64,000 bases of DNA, taken from NCBI GenBank assembly GCA_016938235.1, contig JAFGVA010000116.1:1-64000 (forward strand), written 5' to 3'. The stretch comes from Bacteroidales bacterium (GTDB lineage Bacteria; Bacteroidota; Bacteroidia; Bacteroidales; UBA10428). Below are positions 26,302-35,396 of the stretch, piece by piece. The position numbers and the translations under genes are program-made. The notes beneath the pieces were generated by a model. The model ran no database searches, had not been told where the DNA came from, and was given only the letters and a program-made list of their open reading frames with translations. Position 1 is the stretch's first letter, and each line of letters opens with the position of its first letter.

Positions 26302-27954
26302 ATGATACAGGAAAATTTAGTTAAGTATTTTAATGATAGTATCCATAATAACTGGGAAAAGCCTGCTTTTGCAGATTATAATGGTGAGACTTTAACCTAT
26401 GCCGAGGTAGCAAACAAGATATTGAAGACACATGCTATTTTAAACCATTTTGGAATAAAAAAAGGCGATAAAGTAGCCTTGATAGGTAAAAACTCTACAA
26501 ACTGGGCAATTACCTTATTGTCGGTTATATCGTACGGTGCTGTTATTGTGCCCATACTTCCGGATTTTATGCCGGGTGATGTTCAGCATATTGTAAATCA
26601 TTCCGATTCGGTTTTGTTTTTTAGCAGTGAGCCCATATTTGAGACACTGAAAGCCGGAGAAATGAAGGCTATCAGGGCTGTTGTTTCTGTTAATAGTCTT
26701 GAAGTGTTGTATTCTCCTGATGGGAAAAAGGAAGAATCAAAAGCAGAACTTAAGCATGTTATTTCCGGGTTTGATATAAATCCTGTTACCAGAGATAAAT
26801 TTAAATTGCCAGAAGTTGGTAATGAAAATCTTGCAATAATTAGCTATACCTCTGGTACAACTGGTAATTCTAAAGGTGTAATGCTGCTTCATAACAGTCT
26901 GGCTGCAAACCTTAGATTTGCCCAGAACAATATGCCGTTAAAAAGTGGCGACAATATAGTTTCATTTTTACCTCTTGCTCATGCTTATGGTCTGGCTTTT
27001 GAATTTTTGTTTCCATTTACCCTGGGTTGCTTTGTTACATTTCTGACCAAAACACCTTCGCCTCAAATTATTATGCAGGCATTTTCGGAAATAAAACCCC
27101 GCTTGGTTTTGTCGGTTCCATTAGTAATAGAGAAAATATATAAAAAGAAGGTATTGCCAACAATTAGCAAGCCGGCTATTAAGTTTTTACTGGCTGTACC
27201 TGGCATAAATATTCTACTTCGCAATTCAATACGCAAAAAACTTTCGGCAGCCTTTGGAGGCAACTTTCATGAAATTGTTATTGGTGGTGCAGCATTTAAT
27301 GCCGAAGCCGAAGCATTTTTCCGGAAGATAAAATTCAGATATACAGTTGGATACGGGATGACAGAATGTGGACCGCTAATCAGTTATGCCTCCTGGGATA
27401 CCACAAAGGTTCAATCATCGGGGCGCTCTGTCGATACACTTGATGTGAGAATTGACTCTGAGGATCCGGAAAATATAGTGGGAGAGATCATTATGAAGGG
27501 TGAAAATGTAATGGTCGGATATTATAAAAATGAAGAGGCAACTAAAGCTTCTATTGATGAAGATGGATGGTTACATTCAGGAGATCTGGGTCTTATTGAT
27601 AAGGATGGCTTTGTATATATTAAAGGGCGAAGCAAAAGTATGCTGTTGGGGGCATCGGGTCAGAATATTTATCCCGAAGAAATAGAATCGGTACTTAACA
27701 ACATGCACTATGTTCTTGAGTCGCTCATCATTCAGGACGAAAGTAAACTCAAGGCTCTTATTGTTGTAGATAAAGATGCAGTAGTAGCTGAGAAGGTTAC
27801 AGAAGATAAACTTCAGGAAATAATGAAGGCAAACATTAAGGAACTTAATAAGCAGGTTCCTGCCTATATGAACATTTCTAAGTTTGAACTGCGGGATGAG
27901 GAATTTGAGAAAACTCCTAAAAGAAGCATTCGCAGATTCCTGTATGATAAATAA
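26302..27954 (+). CDS. Long-chain-fatty-acid--CoA ligase (AMP-forming)
   Basis: The 550-residue protein is an adenylate-forming enzyme of the ANL superfamily. It has the AMP-binding P-loop ISYTSGTTGNSKGVMLL (about 179-195), FLPLAHAYGLAFEFLFPF (about 222-239), the VGYGMTECGPLISYA block (about 349-363), DGWLHSGDLGLIDKDGFVYI (about 421-440), the hinge KGRSKSMLLGASGQNIYPEE and the C-terminal catalytic lysine in KTPKRSIRRFLYDK. It activates fatty acids with ATP and CoA. No signal peptide or membrane helix is evident. It stands alone and converges with the DUF302 gene, 9 bp between stops. Chain length preference cannot be told from sequence. Confidence 0.93.
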   Translation: MIQENLVKYFNDSIHNNWEKPAFADYNGETLTYAEVANKILKTHAILNHFGIKKGDKVALIGKNSTNWAITLLSVISYGAVIVPILPDFMPGDVQHIVNHSDSVLFFSSEPIFETLKAGEMKAIRAVVSVNSLEVLYSPDGKKEESKAELKHVISGFDINPVTRDKFKLPEVGNENLAIISYTSGTTGNSKGVMLLHNSLAANLRFAQNNMPLKSGDNIVSFLPLAHAYGLAFEFLFPFTLGCFVTFLTKTPSPQIIMQAFSEIKPRLVLSVPLVIEKIYKKKVLPTISKPAIKFLLAVPGINILLRNSIRKKLSAAFGGNFHEIVIGGAAFNAEAEAFFRKIKFRYTVGYGMTECGPLISYASWDTTKVQSSGRSVDTLDVRIDSEDPENIVGEIIMKGENVMVGYYKNEEATKASIDEDGWLHSGDLGLIDKDGFVYIKGRSKSMLLGASGQNIYPEEIESVLNNMHYVLESLIIQDESKLKALIVVDKDAVVAEKVTEDKLQEIMKANIKELNKQVPAYMNISKFELRDEEFEKTPKRSIRRFLYDK

Positions 27955-27963
27955 AACTTTTGT

Positions 27964-28359
27964 TTAGATTTCGTCAGTAGCTTTTTTTAGCATGTTGGTA
28001 ACCGTATCTGCCAAAGCATTAAGTTTGCTGTTTTGCATAACCTGCATGGGGCCTTTTGGGTTAAGCACAACCACTTCAACCTCGTTATCCCCGGTTTGTT
28101 TTAGCAGTACTTTACAAGGTAGGAATATTCCAATGTTTTCTTCGGCTTCAATTGCTTCTGCAGCAAATTTAGGATTGCAAATGCCTAAAATTGTATAAGG
28201 CTTAATGTGCTTATTCAGCTTTTCTTTTAGTTTGGCCTGCATGTCAATCTCGGTTACAAGACCAAACCCAATATTCATTAAGCTTGCTTCAACTCGTGGG
28301 CGTATTTCAGAAATAGTACCTTTTAGTTTTTTTGAGAAATATAGATCTGTAGTTGTCAT
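27964..28359 (-). CDS. DUF302 family protein
   Basis: The 131-residue protein is a DUF302 single domain: NIGFGLVTEIDMQAKLKEKL (about 31-50), YTILGICNPKFAAEAIEAE (about 55-73), GIFLPCKVLLKQTGD (about 77-91) and EVVVLNPKGPMQVM. The family folds into a small alpha-beta sandwich and has no established reaction; it often appears near redox or metal stress genes. There is no signal peptide. It converges with the acyl-CoA ligase gene, and a 335-bp gap lies upstream. Confidence 0.9.
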   Translation of the reverse strand: MTTTDLYFSKKLKGTISEIRPRVEASLMNIGFGLVTEIDMQAKLKEKLNKHIKPYTILGICNPKFAAEAIEAEENIGIFLPCKVLLKQTGDNEVEVVVLNPKGPMQVMQNSKLNALADTVTNMLKKATDEI

Positions 28360-28694
28360 ATTATTACTTTTAAACTATAAACAACAAAACATCAAATATG
28401 TTTATCTACATATATAGATAAGGTAAATATGAAAATACTGCTTGTTCAACTAATTGTATTAGTATATCTTCAATATCGCCAGGTGTAGACATATTTTTGC
28501 TAAAAATTCCAATCATTTAATCCGGAAAGGACAAAACAATTCTGAACTTGCCATGATGCATGTGTACTCCCTCGTCGATTATCATTATTATGTAAGTTAG
28601 AAAAGCAGTATGCTTAGAGGCCATAGGGTGAGAGGTGAAAATAATAAAACGCAGGCACTATTTATGAAAATACTTTCTGGTATGGCTTGTTATT
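28360..28694. other. Intergenic stretch (335 bp)
   Basis: It lies between the DUF302 start and the aldo/keto reductase stop, both minus strand. Only short frames are present (at most about 37 codons) and none has a convincing composition. No clear terminator, RNA gene or repeat is visible; the DUF302 promoter should lie at the left side but has only one-mismatch -7 matches. Confidence 0.5.
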
Positions 28695-29573
28695 TTAGAT
28701 GTAAATATTTTTACTTACTTCCGGTAATCTTTTTTCCAGGTCTTTTAATTGCGACAGGCTTTCAATACCAATAGTGAAACTATCAACGTAGTCTTGCATC
28801 AGAACATGCTGAAGAGATTCGTCAACCTTGGGTGATAATTTCCCTGCACCAAAAATCTTCATCCCTATAATAGCCTTGTTTTTCGACTTCATTTCTTTGA
28901 GTACATCAATTACTACAGGCACGGTGGCATCCATTACCAATCCTGCCTGGTTAATCCTGGCCATATCAACTTGCACCCAGTCTGTATTTGCAGCTGTCTT
29001 AAGTGCTTTAAGGGTGTGACAAGAAACACCATGTGCTTTAATCAAACCATCTTCCCTGGCTTTAGATAATATATTCATCGCACCGGCTTTTTTATCCGGC
29101 CAGTCACCGTCCATAAGACAATGCAATAGCATAACATCGATGTAATCAGTACCTATTTCATTTCTAAACCGATCTAAATCGGCCTTCATTTCTTCTTCGG
29201 TACTGGCATGCGTTTTTGTTAGAATTACAACTTTATCCCTGTCAAGCGTTTTTAAAGCTTCTTTTAAATGCGGGTGTGTGCCATACTGGTCTGCACTATC
29301 CCAAAAGAATACACCCATTTCATATGCCTGGTTCAGGAGTTTTGCAAGTCCTTTAATACCCAGTTCCCTTGTTTGGTTCGATTTTCCGGCCCATCCATTG
29401 GTGCCTGTTCCAATAGCTAACCTCGATACTTCAATACCAGTACTTCCAAGCATCACACGATCCGAAATGTGTTTGGTTTTCGATGGTTTGTATGCTTTTA
29501 ATCCAAGTGGGCTTATTGCCAAAGCTCCGGCAGCAACCGATGTTTTAATAAAATCCCTACGTTCCATATTCAA
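28695..29573 (-). CDS. Aldo/keto reductase with Tat signal
   Basis: The 292-residue protein starts with a twin-arginine signal (MNMERRDFIKTSVAAGALAI; the second ATG at 29567 would serve equally). An aldo/keto reductase barrel follows: VMLGSTGIEVSRLAIGTGTN (about 39-58), FFWDSADQYGTHPHLKEALK with catalytic Asp and Tyr (about 89-108), KVVILTKTHA with the catalytic Lys, and YIDVMLLHCLMDGDW with His (about 146-160). The C-terminus is shorter than in typical members. The Tat signal suggests that it is exported already folded with its NAD(P) cofactor, or uses another redox partner outside. The substrate is unknown. No neighbour points to a pathway. Confidence 0.9.
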   Translation of the reverse strand: MNMERRDFIKTSVAAGALAISPLGLKAYKPSKTKHISDRVMLGSTGIEVSRLAIGTGTNGWAGKSNQTRELGIKGLAKLLNQAYEMGVFFWDSADQYGTHPHLKEALKTLDRDKVVILTKTHASTEEEMKADLDRFRNEIGTDYIDVMLLHCLMDGDWPDKKAGAMNILSKAREDGLIKAHGVSCHTLKALKTAANTDWVQVDMARINQAGLVMDATVPVVIDVLKEMKSKNKAIIGMKIFGAGKLSPKVDESLQHVLMQDYVDSFTIGIESLSQLKDLEKRLPEVSKNIYI

Positions 29574-29819
29574 AGCTTTTTAGGTTTAAAGTCATATATG
29601 AAACAATTTTTGTTGATATTGGTTTACTAATAAACTTATTTGAATGCTTTTTTATAAACAGTTGATAATTAAATTCATTTTTAATACTTTGAAACAAAAT
29701 AGCAACAGTTTAATGAAATAGTATATAGAAACCTTCCTGTTAAAACTATCCTAAACCTGTAAGTTGTGCATTGACTTTATTTGATTTTCGATAGTTTTAC
29801 AGGCAAATTGAAAATTGAA

Positions 29820-30623
29820 ATGAACGAGAAGGAAAACAGAATTCGTGATTGGTTCGAAAAAAACCCAAAAGTATTAGTTGCTCTTTCCGGTGGTGTTGAT
29901 TCATGTCTTGTAGCTTTTTTAGGGCGAAAATACCTCGGAAAGGAGAATGCCGTTTCGGTTGTGGGTGTTTCTCCCAGTTTAAAGACAAAGGATTATGAGC
30001 TTACCCTCGATTTTTGCACTACTCACGATATACAATTGGTAGAAGTGAATCCGGACGAAATAAACGATCCGAATTATGCTTCAAACCCGATAAATCGATG
30101 CTATTTCTGTAAGACCAATTTGTATGATGTTATGCATCAGCTTAGAAAAGACAAATACCCGGAATATATTTTGGTTAATGGCAATAACCAGACCGACTGG
30201 GGAGATTATCGTCCAGGATTAAAAGCAGCTGAAGAAAACAAAGCCTATAGCCCCCTGGCCGATTGTGGTTTTGAGAAAGAAGATATACGTGAATTAGCAA
30301 AAGAGTATAATTTGTCGGTTTGGGACAAACCGGCAAGTCCCTGTTTAAGCAGTCGTTTCCCTTATGGAGAAAGCATCACTGCAGATAAATTAAAAATGGT
30401 AGAAAAAGCCGAAGATCTCTTGAATAATTATGGCTTTACCGATGTGAGGGTCCGTTATTACAATACCAAGGCTCGAATTGAGGTGCCTGAGCAGGAAGTT
30501 GAGAAGCTGGACAGTCTCTTCACCGAAATTGCTCCAAAGATTGTAAAATTTGGTTTTACCGATTGTGAAATCGATGCTGAAGGCTTGGTTTCAGGAAAGC
30601 TAAACAGGGTATTGGGAAAATAA
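29820..30623 (+). CDS. larE: LarE-type ATP-dependent sacrificial sulfur transferase
   Basis: I chose the ATG at 29820 (MNEKENRIRDWFEKN), giving 267 residues; an in-frame ATG at 29781 adds 13 atypical residues. The PP-loop is VLVALSGGVDSCLVAFLGRK (about 16-35). Family marks follow: VVGVSPSLKTKDYELTLDFC, INRCYFCKTNLYDVM, LVNGNNQTDWGDYRPGLKAA and DKPASPCLSSRFPYGE, with the Cys that in known LarE is the sulfur donor. LarE gives its own cysteine sulfur to build the nickel-pincer cofactor of lactate racemase. None of the partner genes larA, larB or larC is near, so it may serve another cofactor or act with genes elsewhere. It stands alone. Confidence 0.92.
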   Translation: MNEKENRIRDWFEKNPKVLVALSGGVDSCLVAFLGRKYLGKENAVSVVGVSPSLKTKDYELTLDFCTTHDIQLVEVNPDEINDPNYASNPINRCYFCKTNLYDVMHQLRKDKYPEYILVNGNNQTDWGDYRPGLKAAEENKAYSPLADCGFEKEDIRELAKEYNLSVWDKPASPCLSSRFPYGESITADKLKMVEKAEDLLNNYGFTDVRVRYYNTKARIEVPEQEVEKLDSLFTEIAPKIVKFGFTDCEIDAEGLVSGKLNRVLGK

Positions 30624-30698
30624 ACAACTTTTCCTGTTAAATTGTACCTGACTAGTTTGAAGTCTTGATGAAAACTTGCTCAATTAGCAAAACTCAAA

Positions 30699-33600
30699 TC
30701 ATTTGTTTTCAGCAATGTACATGTTTAATGTTTGAATTAATTTCTGAGAGGCAATGGGTTTTGTTATATAGTCGTTAAATACATGACCATACCTATTAAC
30801 CTCTCCGGGCAAAGCATAAGCTGTTTGCGCAATTATGTACATATCCTGATTAAAATCTTTGATGATTTTAGCGGCTTCATAGCCATCCATTACAGGCATT
30901 TTAATATCCATTAAAATCAGACTTATTTCGCTATTAGCTTTTACTAATTCAACGGCTTCCTCACCATTATTAGCTCTGATAATATTACACTTGAATGATT
31001 TTAGTATCTCCTGGATAAGTATAAAGTTAAAATCATCGTCTTCTGCAACAAGTATTGTAAAATCGTAAATCTTGTCTTTTTGAGTGGAATTTTCAACATT
31101 ATCATCCAAAGCAGATGAATTAACAGGCTGGTAAGGTATGGTAAAATAAAAACTGGTTCCCTTGTTTAGGGTAGACTCGACCCATATTTTTCCTCCCATC
31201 AAATTCACAAACTCCTTGCAAATAGAAAGTCCCAATCCGGTTCCGCCGTATTTGCTTCTATTGCCCTTTTCTATTTGGTAAAACCGATCAAATATCTTAC
31301 CGAATTCCTCGTTATCAATTCCTATACCGTTGTCTGTTACATGAAATAGAAGCATATTGTTTTCCATTCTGTAGCCAAACTTAATCAGGCCCGACTCTGT
31401 AAATTTAACAGCATTCGAAACCAGGTTGGTTAAAACCTGTGTGAGCTTGGTTTTGTCGGCAATTATTATAGATTGCTTGTCGCTTAGGTCGGTTGTGGCG
31501 CTAATTTCAATTTTTTCATTTGAGTTGTTCTCCCTGAAAATTCTTTCAAGCTCTCTTATTGTTTCATTCATGTTTATTTCAACTGGTTCAATCTTTGCCT
31601 GGTTGGTCTCGAGTGACGAAATGGTCAGAATATCGTCAACTATGTTTAATAACTGGGCACTGCAATTATCAATTATCGAAATATAGGATTGTCGGTCTTC
31701 ATCGGAGATATCTTCAGTGTCCAGCATTTTCGTGAATCCAAGAATTCCATTCATTGGTGTACGTATTTCGTGCGAAATATTCTGAAGGAAAATGGTTTTC
31801 AGTTTATCACTTTCTTCAGCTTTTTCCTTAGATATTTTCAAATCGTTAATCAGGCTTATCCGATTAGTAATTTTCCACACATTATCCATCAACAGGCTTA
31901 GCTGACGTATATCTGATTGATCATAGTCGGTAGGTTTATTGGCAACCGCAGCAACAGCAACTATCTCATCTTCAATTATTACCGGGATTGTTAGAAATTT
32001 CTCCAGCTTAACATGACCTTCAGGGGTACCCTTTTTTATTGGGCTGTCGGCAGCATAGTTGTTAATAATAATTGGTTTTCGCTGACGTACAGCTTCTCCC
32101 CAGCAACCCGTGCTGTCTAAATCGTAAATGGTTTGTGGATTAAGAACCTCACATTCCTTCATTACTTCTTTTGACCATGTATTGAGCGTAAACTGTCTTT
32201 TGCTTTCGTTATAGTAATAGATATATCCTATTTTACTGTTAGTTAAAACAATTGCTTCGTGTAAGGCAAAATCGAGAAATTCCGGAACAGTCTTTAATGG
32301 GAGCTGGCTCATTTTCAGGAGACTTTCCAGCCGTCTGTTATTCAATTCAATAATTGTATTCTGCTCTTTTATTTTATGTTCGTTCAGTTCTGCCTTCTCT
32401 TTTGAATTAATTAGTTGTTTTTCAATTTCTTTAAGCTTGCTTATATCCGGAAATACTACATAACCTGCAATTAATTCACCTTGTTTATTGTATATAGGTG
32501 TAGCGGAAGCCATAATCCATCTAATCTGTCCATCTTTTCGCTTCACCATCATTTCCTTAGCTTCGGTTCTAATCCCTTTAAAAGTTAAGGTCAGCGGTAA
32601 ATTGTTTTTATCAACTTTGTTACCGGATTCATCATAATCTTCCCAACTCTTATCTAAATCCTTCATCGATTTACCAATGGTATCGGGTTGATCTAAAATA
32701 CCCAGACATTCTTTGGCTGCATTGTTTAAATAAATAAGATTGTTTTCTGGTAATGAAACCAATACCATAGGTATAGGTGATTGCTCAAAGGTTGCTTCAA
32801 GTAATAATTTTGTTTTTGAAAGTTCTTCTTCAGCGATTTTACTTCTGGTGATTTCTTCATGCTGAATAATAACATATTCAATTTCTCCCTCGTTGTCAAG
32901 TATTGGATAAGCTTTGTTCAAAAGCCATTTTTTTTCTGGTTTTGACACTTTAACTCCTGTAGTTTCAGAAGCATATCCAATATTAAAATTTACTTCCCAC
33001 AGAACGGTTTCCTTGTGTTCAAACACGCGCTTAAGTTTATCTATTGCACCAGTCCTTATAATTTCACCATCGTGGAAAATGTTATATTTTTTACCTTCAA
33101 TAGCTTCGGGCATAACTCCAAATAATTCTGAAAGCTTGGGATTTATCCTGATACACCATCCTTCTGAATCAAGCAATTGGGTGCTGGTAGCAGACTGGAT
33201 GAAAAGTTGTTCGAAAAAAGTTTTCGACTTTTTTAATTCTAAATCAGCGCTTCTACTTGTGGTAATATCCAGTAGTATTCCATTCCAGCTAATCGAGCCA
33301 TCAGGTTCCAGGTGTGGTTTGGATTTTCCTCTTAACCATTTGACTTGCGTGTTTTCTTTCTCCAGTATTCGATATTCCAGTTCCCAGGGAGTAAGGTTTT
33401 CTCTCGAGTTTTCCACAGATTCAATAAACATACTTTTATCATCAGGGTGTATTATATTTAAAAGAAACTGGCTATCGATAATTTCTTTTACAGTCTTATT
33501 GAACATTTTTTCAGTACCCTCACTCAGATAGGTTGTAATATATTTTCCTTTTATGGGGCTGTTTACCTGAAATATAATCCCCGGGAATTCTTTGGAAATT

Positions 33601-33839
33601 TCTTTCAGTTTTGAATCACTTTCAAAAAATCTGTTTTCTGTATGATTAAGGTTAGCAGATAACTGTAATTCTTTCTTTTTCGTCTTCAGGTTGGTAGGAT
33701 GGGCATCATTCTCAAAATCAGGAATTTTATTTGAAGTTTGTTCAATGGTTTTCTTTAACAACGCATTTTGCTCCTCAAGCTTTTTGAGTCTCTCTTTGAG
33801 AATGAGTATTTCGTCGGCTCTTTTATGCGTTTTTCCCAT
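30699..33839 (-). CDS. Hybrid sensor histidine kinase (PAS-PAS-PAS-GAF-HisKA-HATPase-REC)
   Basis: The 1046-residue protein has no membrane segment and is cytoplasmic. An N-terminal coiled coil (about 5-35) is followed by three PAS regions (about 85-195, 205-330 and 340-470), linked by coiled coil (about 470-510). A GAF domain follows (about 513-665; EFLDFALHEAIVLTNSKIGY, GHVKLEKFLTIPVII). HisKA has the phospho-acceptor in LQNISHEIRTPMNGILGFTK (His about 688), and HATPase has NAVKFT, VTDNGIGID and YGGTGLGLSICKEF. The C-terminal receiver domain (about 926-1046) has VAEDDD and the acceptor Asp in ILMDIKMPVMDGY (about 978). No response regulator with a DNA-binding domain is adjacent, so phosphotransfer must go to a distant partner. 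Confidence 0.95.
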   Translation of the reverse strand: MGKTHKRADEILILKERLKKLEEQNALLKKTIEQTSNKIPDFENDAHPTNLKTKKKELQLSANLNHTENRFFESDSKLKEISKEFPGIIFQVNSPIKGKYITTYLSEGTEKMFNKTVKEIIDSQFLLNIIHPDDKSMFIESVENSRENLTPWELEYRILEKENTQVKWLRGKSKPHLEPDGSISWNGILLDITTSRSADLELKKSKTFFEQLFIQSATSTQLLDSEGWCIRINPKLSELFGVMPEAIEGKKYNIFHDGEIIRTGAIDKLKRVFEHKETVLWEVNFNIGYASETTGVKVSKPEKKWLLNKAYPILDNEGEIEYVIIQHEEITRSKIAEEELSKTKLLLEATFEQSPIPMVLVSLPENNLIYLNNAAKECLGILDQPDTIGKSMKDLDKSWEDYDESGNKVDKNNLPLTLTFKGIRTEAKEMMVKRKDGQIRWIMASATPIYNKQGELIAGYVVFPDISKLKEIEKQLINSKEKAELNEHKIKEQNTIIELNNRRLESLLKMSQLPLKTVPEFLDFALHEAIVLTNSKIGYIYYYNESKRQFTLNTWSKEVMKECEVLNPQTIYDLDSTGCWGEAVRQRKPIIINNYAADSPIKKGTPEGHVKLEKFLTIPVIIEDEIVAVAAVANKPTDYDQSDIRQLSLLMDNVWKITNRISLINDLKISKEKAEESDKLKTIFLQNISHEIRTPMNGILGFTKMLDTEDISDEDRQSYISIIDNCSAQLLNIVDDILTISSLETNQAKIEPVEINMNETIRELERIFRENNSNEKIEISATTDLSDKQSIIIADKTKLTQVLTNLVSNAVKFTESGLIKFGYRMENNMLLFHVTDNGIGIDNEEFGKIFDRFYQIEKGNRSKYGGTGLGLSICKEFVNLMGGKIWVESTLNKGTSFYFTIPYQPVNSSALDDNVENSTQKDKIYDFTILVAEDDDFNFILIQEILKSFKCNIIRANNGEEAVELVKANSEISLILMDIKMPVMDGYEAAKIIKDFNQDMYIIAQTAYALPGEVNRYGHVFNDYITKPIASQKLIQTLNMYIAENK

Positions 33840-34036
33840 TTTTTTGAATATGAAACAGTTGTAGTTTTAAGTTACGAATTTTTTGTGTAAAAATGTAAAA
33901 TTGAATAGGAAGCTTATTTTAAATTATCAGTTACATAAAAAAGTGGATGATTGGTTTAGATATAACAAATAAACAGGGGTTATAGTTTGTTGTTATTTAT
34001 TAAAAGCAAAAAAATTTTATTCTGTATCTTTCGGGC

Positions 34037-35218
34037 ATGAAAGGAAAGATAAGAGTAGGCATTGCAGGAAAGAGCGGGCCATTTGAAAACATAAAAAACG
34101 CGTTATCACAAATCGATATTAGTAAGGTTAAAGGAAAGAGCGTTCTTATAAAACCGAATATTGGCAGAGAAGCTTTGCCGGAACACGGTTACAATACTCA
34201 CCCACAGGCTGTAGCAGCTGTCATTGAAGCGTTACAGGAAGCCGGAGCTGCAAAAATTGCTATTGGCGAAAGTCCACTTGTTGGAATTAACACTTTTGAG
34301 GCTTTTAAGAAAGCCGGTATTACTGAAATTGCAGATAAATATGAAATTGAATTAATTGATTTTGATGAAAGGAAACCGGTAACTGCTAATATTCCAATTC
34401 CCAGGGTACTAAAAAATACCCGTATAGCAGCCGAAGTTTTAGAGTACGATATTCTTGTTTCGGTGCCTGTTGCAAAAACCCATATGCACACCCAGGTTAC
34501 CTTAGGAATGAAAAACCTTAAAGGATGCCTATATCGTCACGAAAAGGTCAGGTACCACCAGCTGGAGTATATCGGGCATCAATTTTCTGAGAAAACACTA
34601 GACTCAGCTATTTCTGATTTATCGACAATTTTATTACCTGATATTACTGTAGTCGATGGCTATATTGGTATGGAAGGCCTTGGCCCTTCAGGAGGAACTC
34701 CGATTAAATCTGATTTTGCTGTAGCTTCAGCGCATCCTATTGCTGCCGATTTGTTTGCATGCGTGCTTATGGGTATTAATCCGGAAGATGTGGTACACCT
34801 GAAGCTTGTTGCAAAACGAAATAGTTTTTCCATGAACTTAGACCATTATTTACCCCCCGATAATTATACAGATTTTATTACCTCCTTTGAGCTTCCGCCC
34901 AAAACAATTGCACTTCATTTCGATGACACAATAATTTACGAGTGTGAAGCCTGTAGTTCATGTCTGTCAACATTAATGCTTTTCTTGCGCAGGTTTAGGG
35001 GCGATATGAATGATTTTAAACTTGATGATGGTAAATTTCATATTGCCATCGGAAAAGGAAACAAAAACGTAAAAGACGGTACCATTCTGGTTGGAAATTG
35101 CACAAGAAACCTAAATGATAAAGGCATTTTTGTTAAAGGATGCCCGCCTGTACCCACTCGTATTTATGAAGCTATAACCGGTACAGAGCCCGAAGAGAAC
35201 GAACCCGAAGTAGAATAA
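34037..35218 (+). CDS. DUF362 domain protein
   Basis: The 393-residue protein is a DUF362 member: SVLIKPNIGREALPEHGYNT (about 35-54), AAKIAIGESPLVGINTFEAF (about 75-94), ILVSVPVAKTHMHTQVTLGM with KNLKGCLY (about 151-178) and VVDGYIGMEGLGPSGGTPI (about 220-238). The C-terminal part has cysteines CEACSSCL and VGNCTRN with GIFVKGCPP that could hold a cluster, but not the usual ferredoxin CxxCxxCxxxCP pattern. The family has no proven reaction. It stands alone with 197 bp upstream and 178 bp downstream; the downstream gap holds the regulatory array of the exbD operon. Confidence 0.9.
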   Translation: MKGKIRVGIAGKSGPFENIKNALSQIDISKVKGKSVLIKPNIGREALPEHGYNTHPQAVAAVIEALQEAGAAKIAIGESPLVGINTFEAFKKAGITEIADKYEIELIDFDERKPVTANIPIPRVLKNTRIAAEVLEYDILVSVPVAKTHMHTQVTLGMKNLKGCLYRHEKVRYHQLEYIGHQFSEKTLDSAISDLSTILLPDITVVDGYIGMEGLGPSGGTPIKSDFAVASAHPIAADLFACVLMGINPEDVVHLKLVAKRNSFSMNLDHYLPPDNYTDFITSFELPPKTIALHFDDTIIYECEACSSCLSTLMLFLRRFRGDMNDFKLDDGKFHIAIGKGNKNVKDGTILVGNCTRNLNDKGIFVKGCPPVPTRIYEAITGTEPEENEPEVE

Positions 35219-35263
35219 GTTTCTTTTTTCTCTACCTCAATATAAGCAAGGATCAGAAGCACG

Positions 35264-35330
35264 CAAACTTATAATTACGTTAAAAAACTTAAAAATAAGT
35301 TGCACAACTTAAAAATAAGTTATAAGTTTG
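35264..35330 (+). promoter_or_regulatory. Operator array and promoter of the exbD-blaI-M56 operon
   Basis: Six half-sites lie here. AACTTA occurs at 35266, 35286 and 35306 (exactly 20 bp apart). TAAGTT occurs at 35296, 35316 and 35323. They form two identical palindromes AACTTAAAAATAAGTT (35286-35301 and 35306-35321) inside an outer 11-bp inverted repeat (CAAACTTATAA 35264-35274 with TTATAAGTTTG 35320-35330). The promoter is embedded in the array: TTG 35300-35302, 20 bp, then TAAGTTTG 35323-35330 (TAnnTTTG). A repressor bound here would cover the promoter. The BlaI-type regulator encoded downstream is the obvious candidate. Confidence 0.72.
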
Positions 35331-35396
35331 TTTTGCTGATTAACTGATTCAGGTAATACTTAATACAAGTTTATTTATGAAAATAAGAAAAAGCTT

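Noticed and set aside
32914-33531. 205-codon open frame on the plus strand inside the sensor kinase gene
   Set aside because: Antisense to PAS-domain coding sequence; Ser/Phe-rich composition and no promoter.
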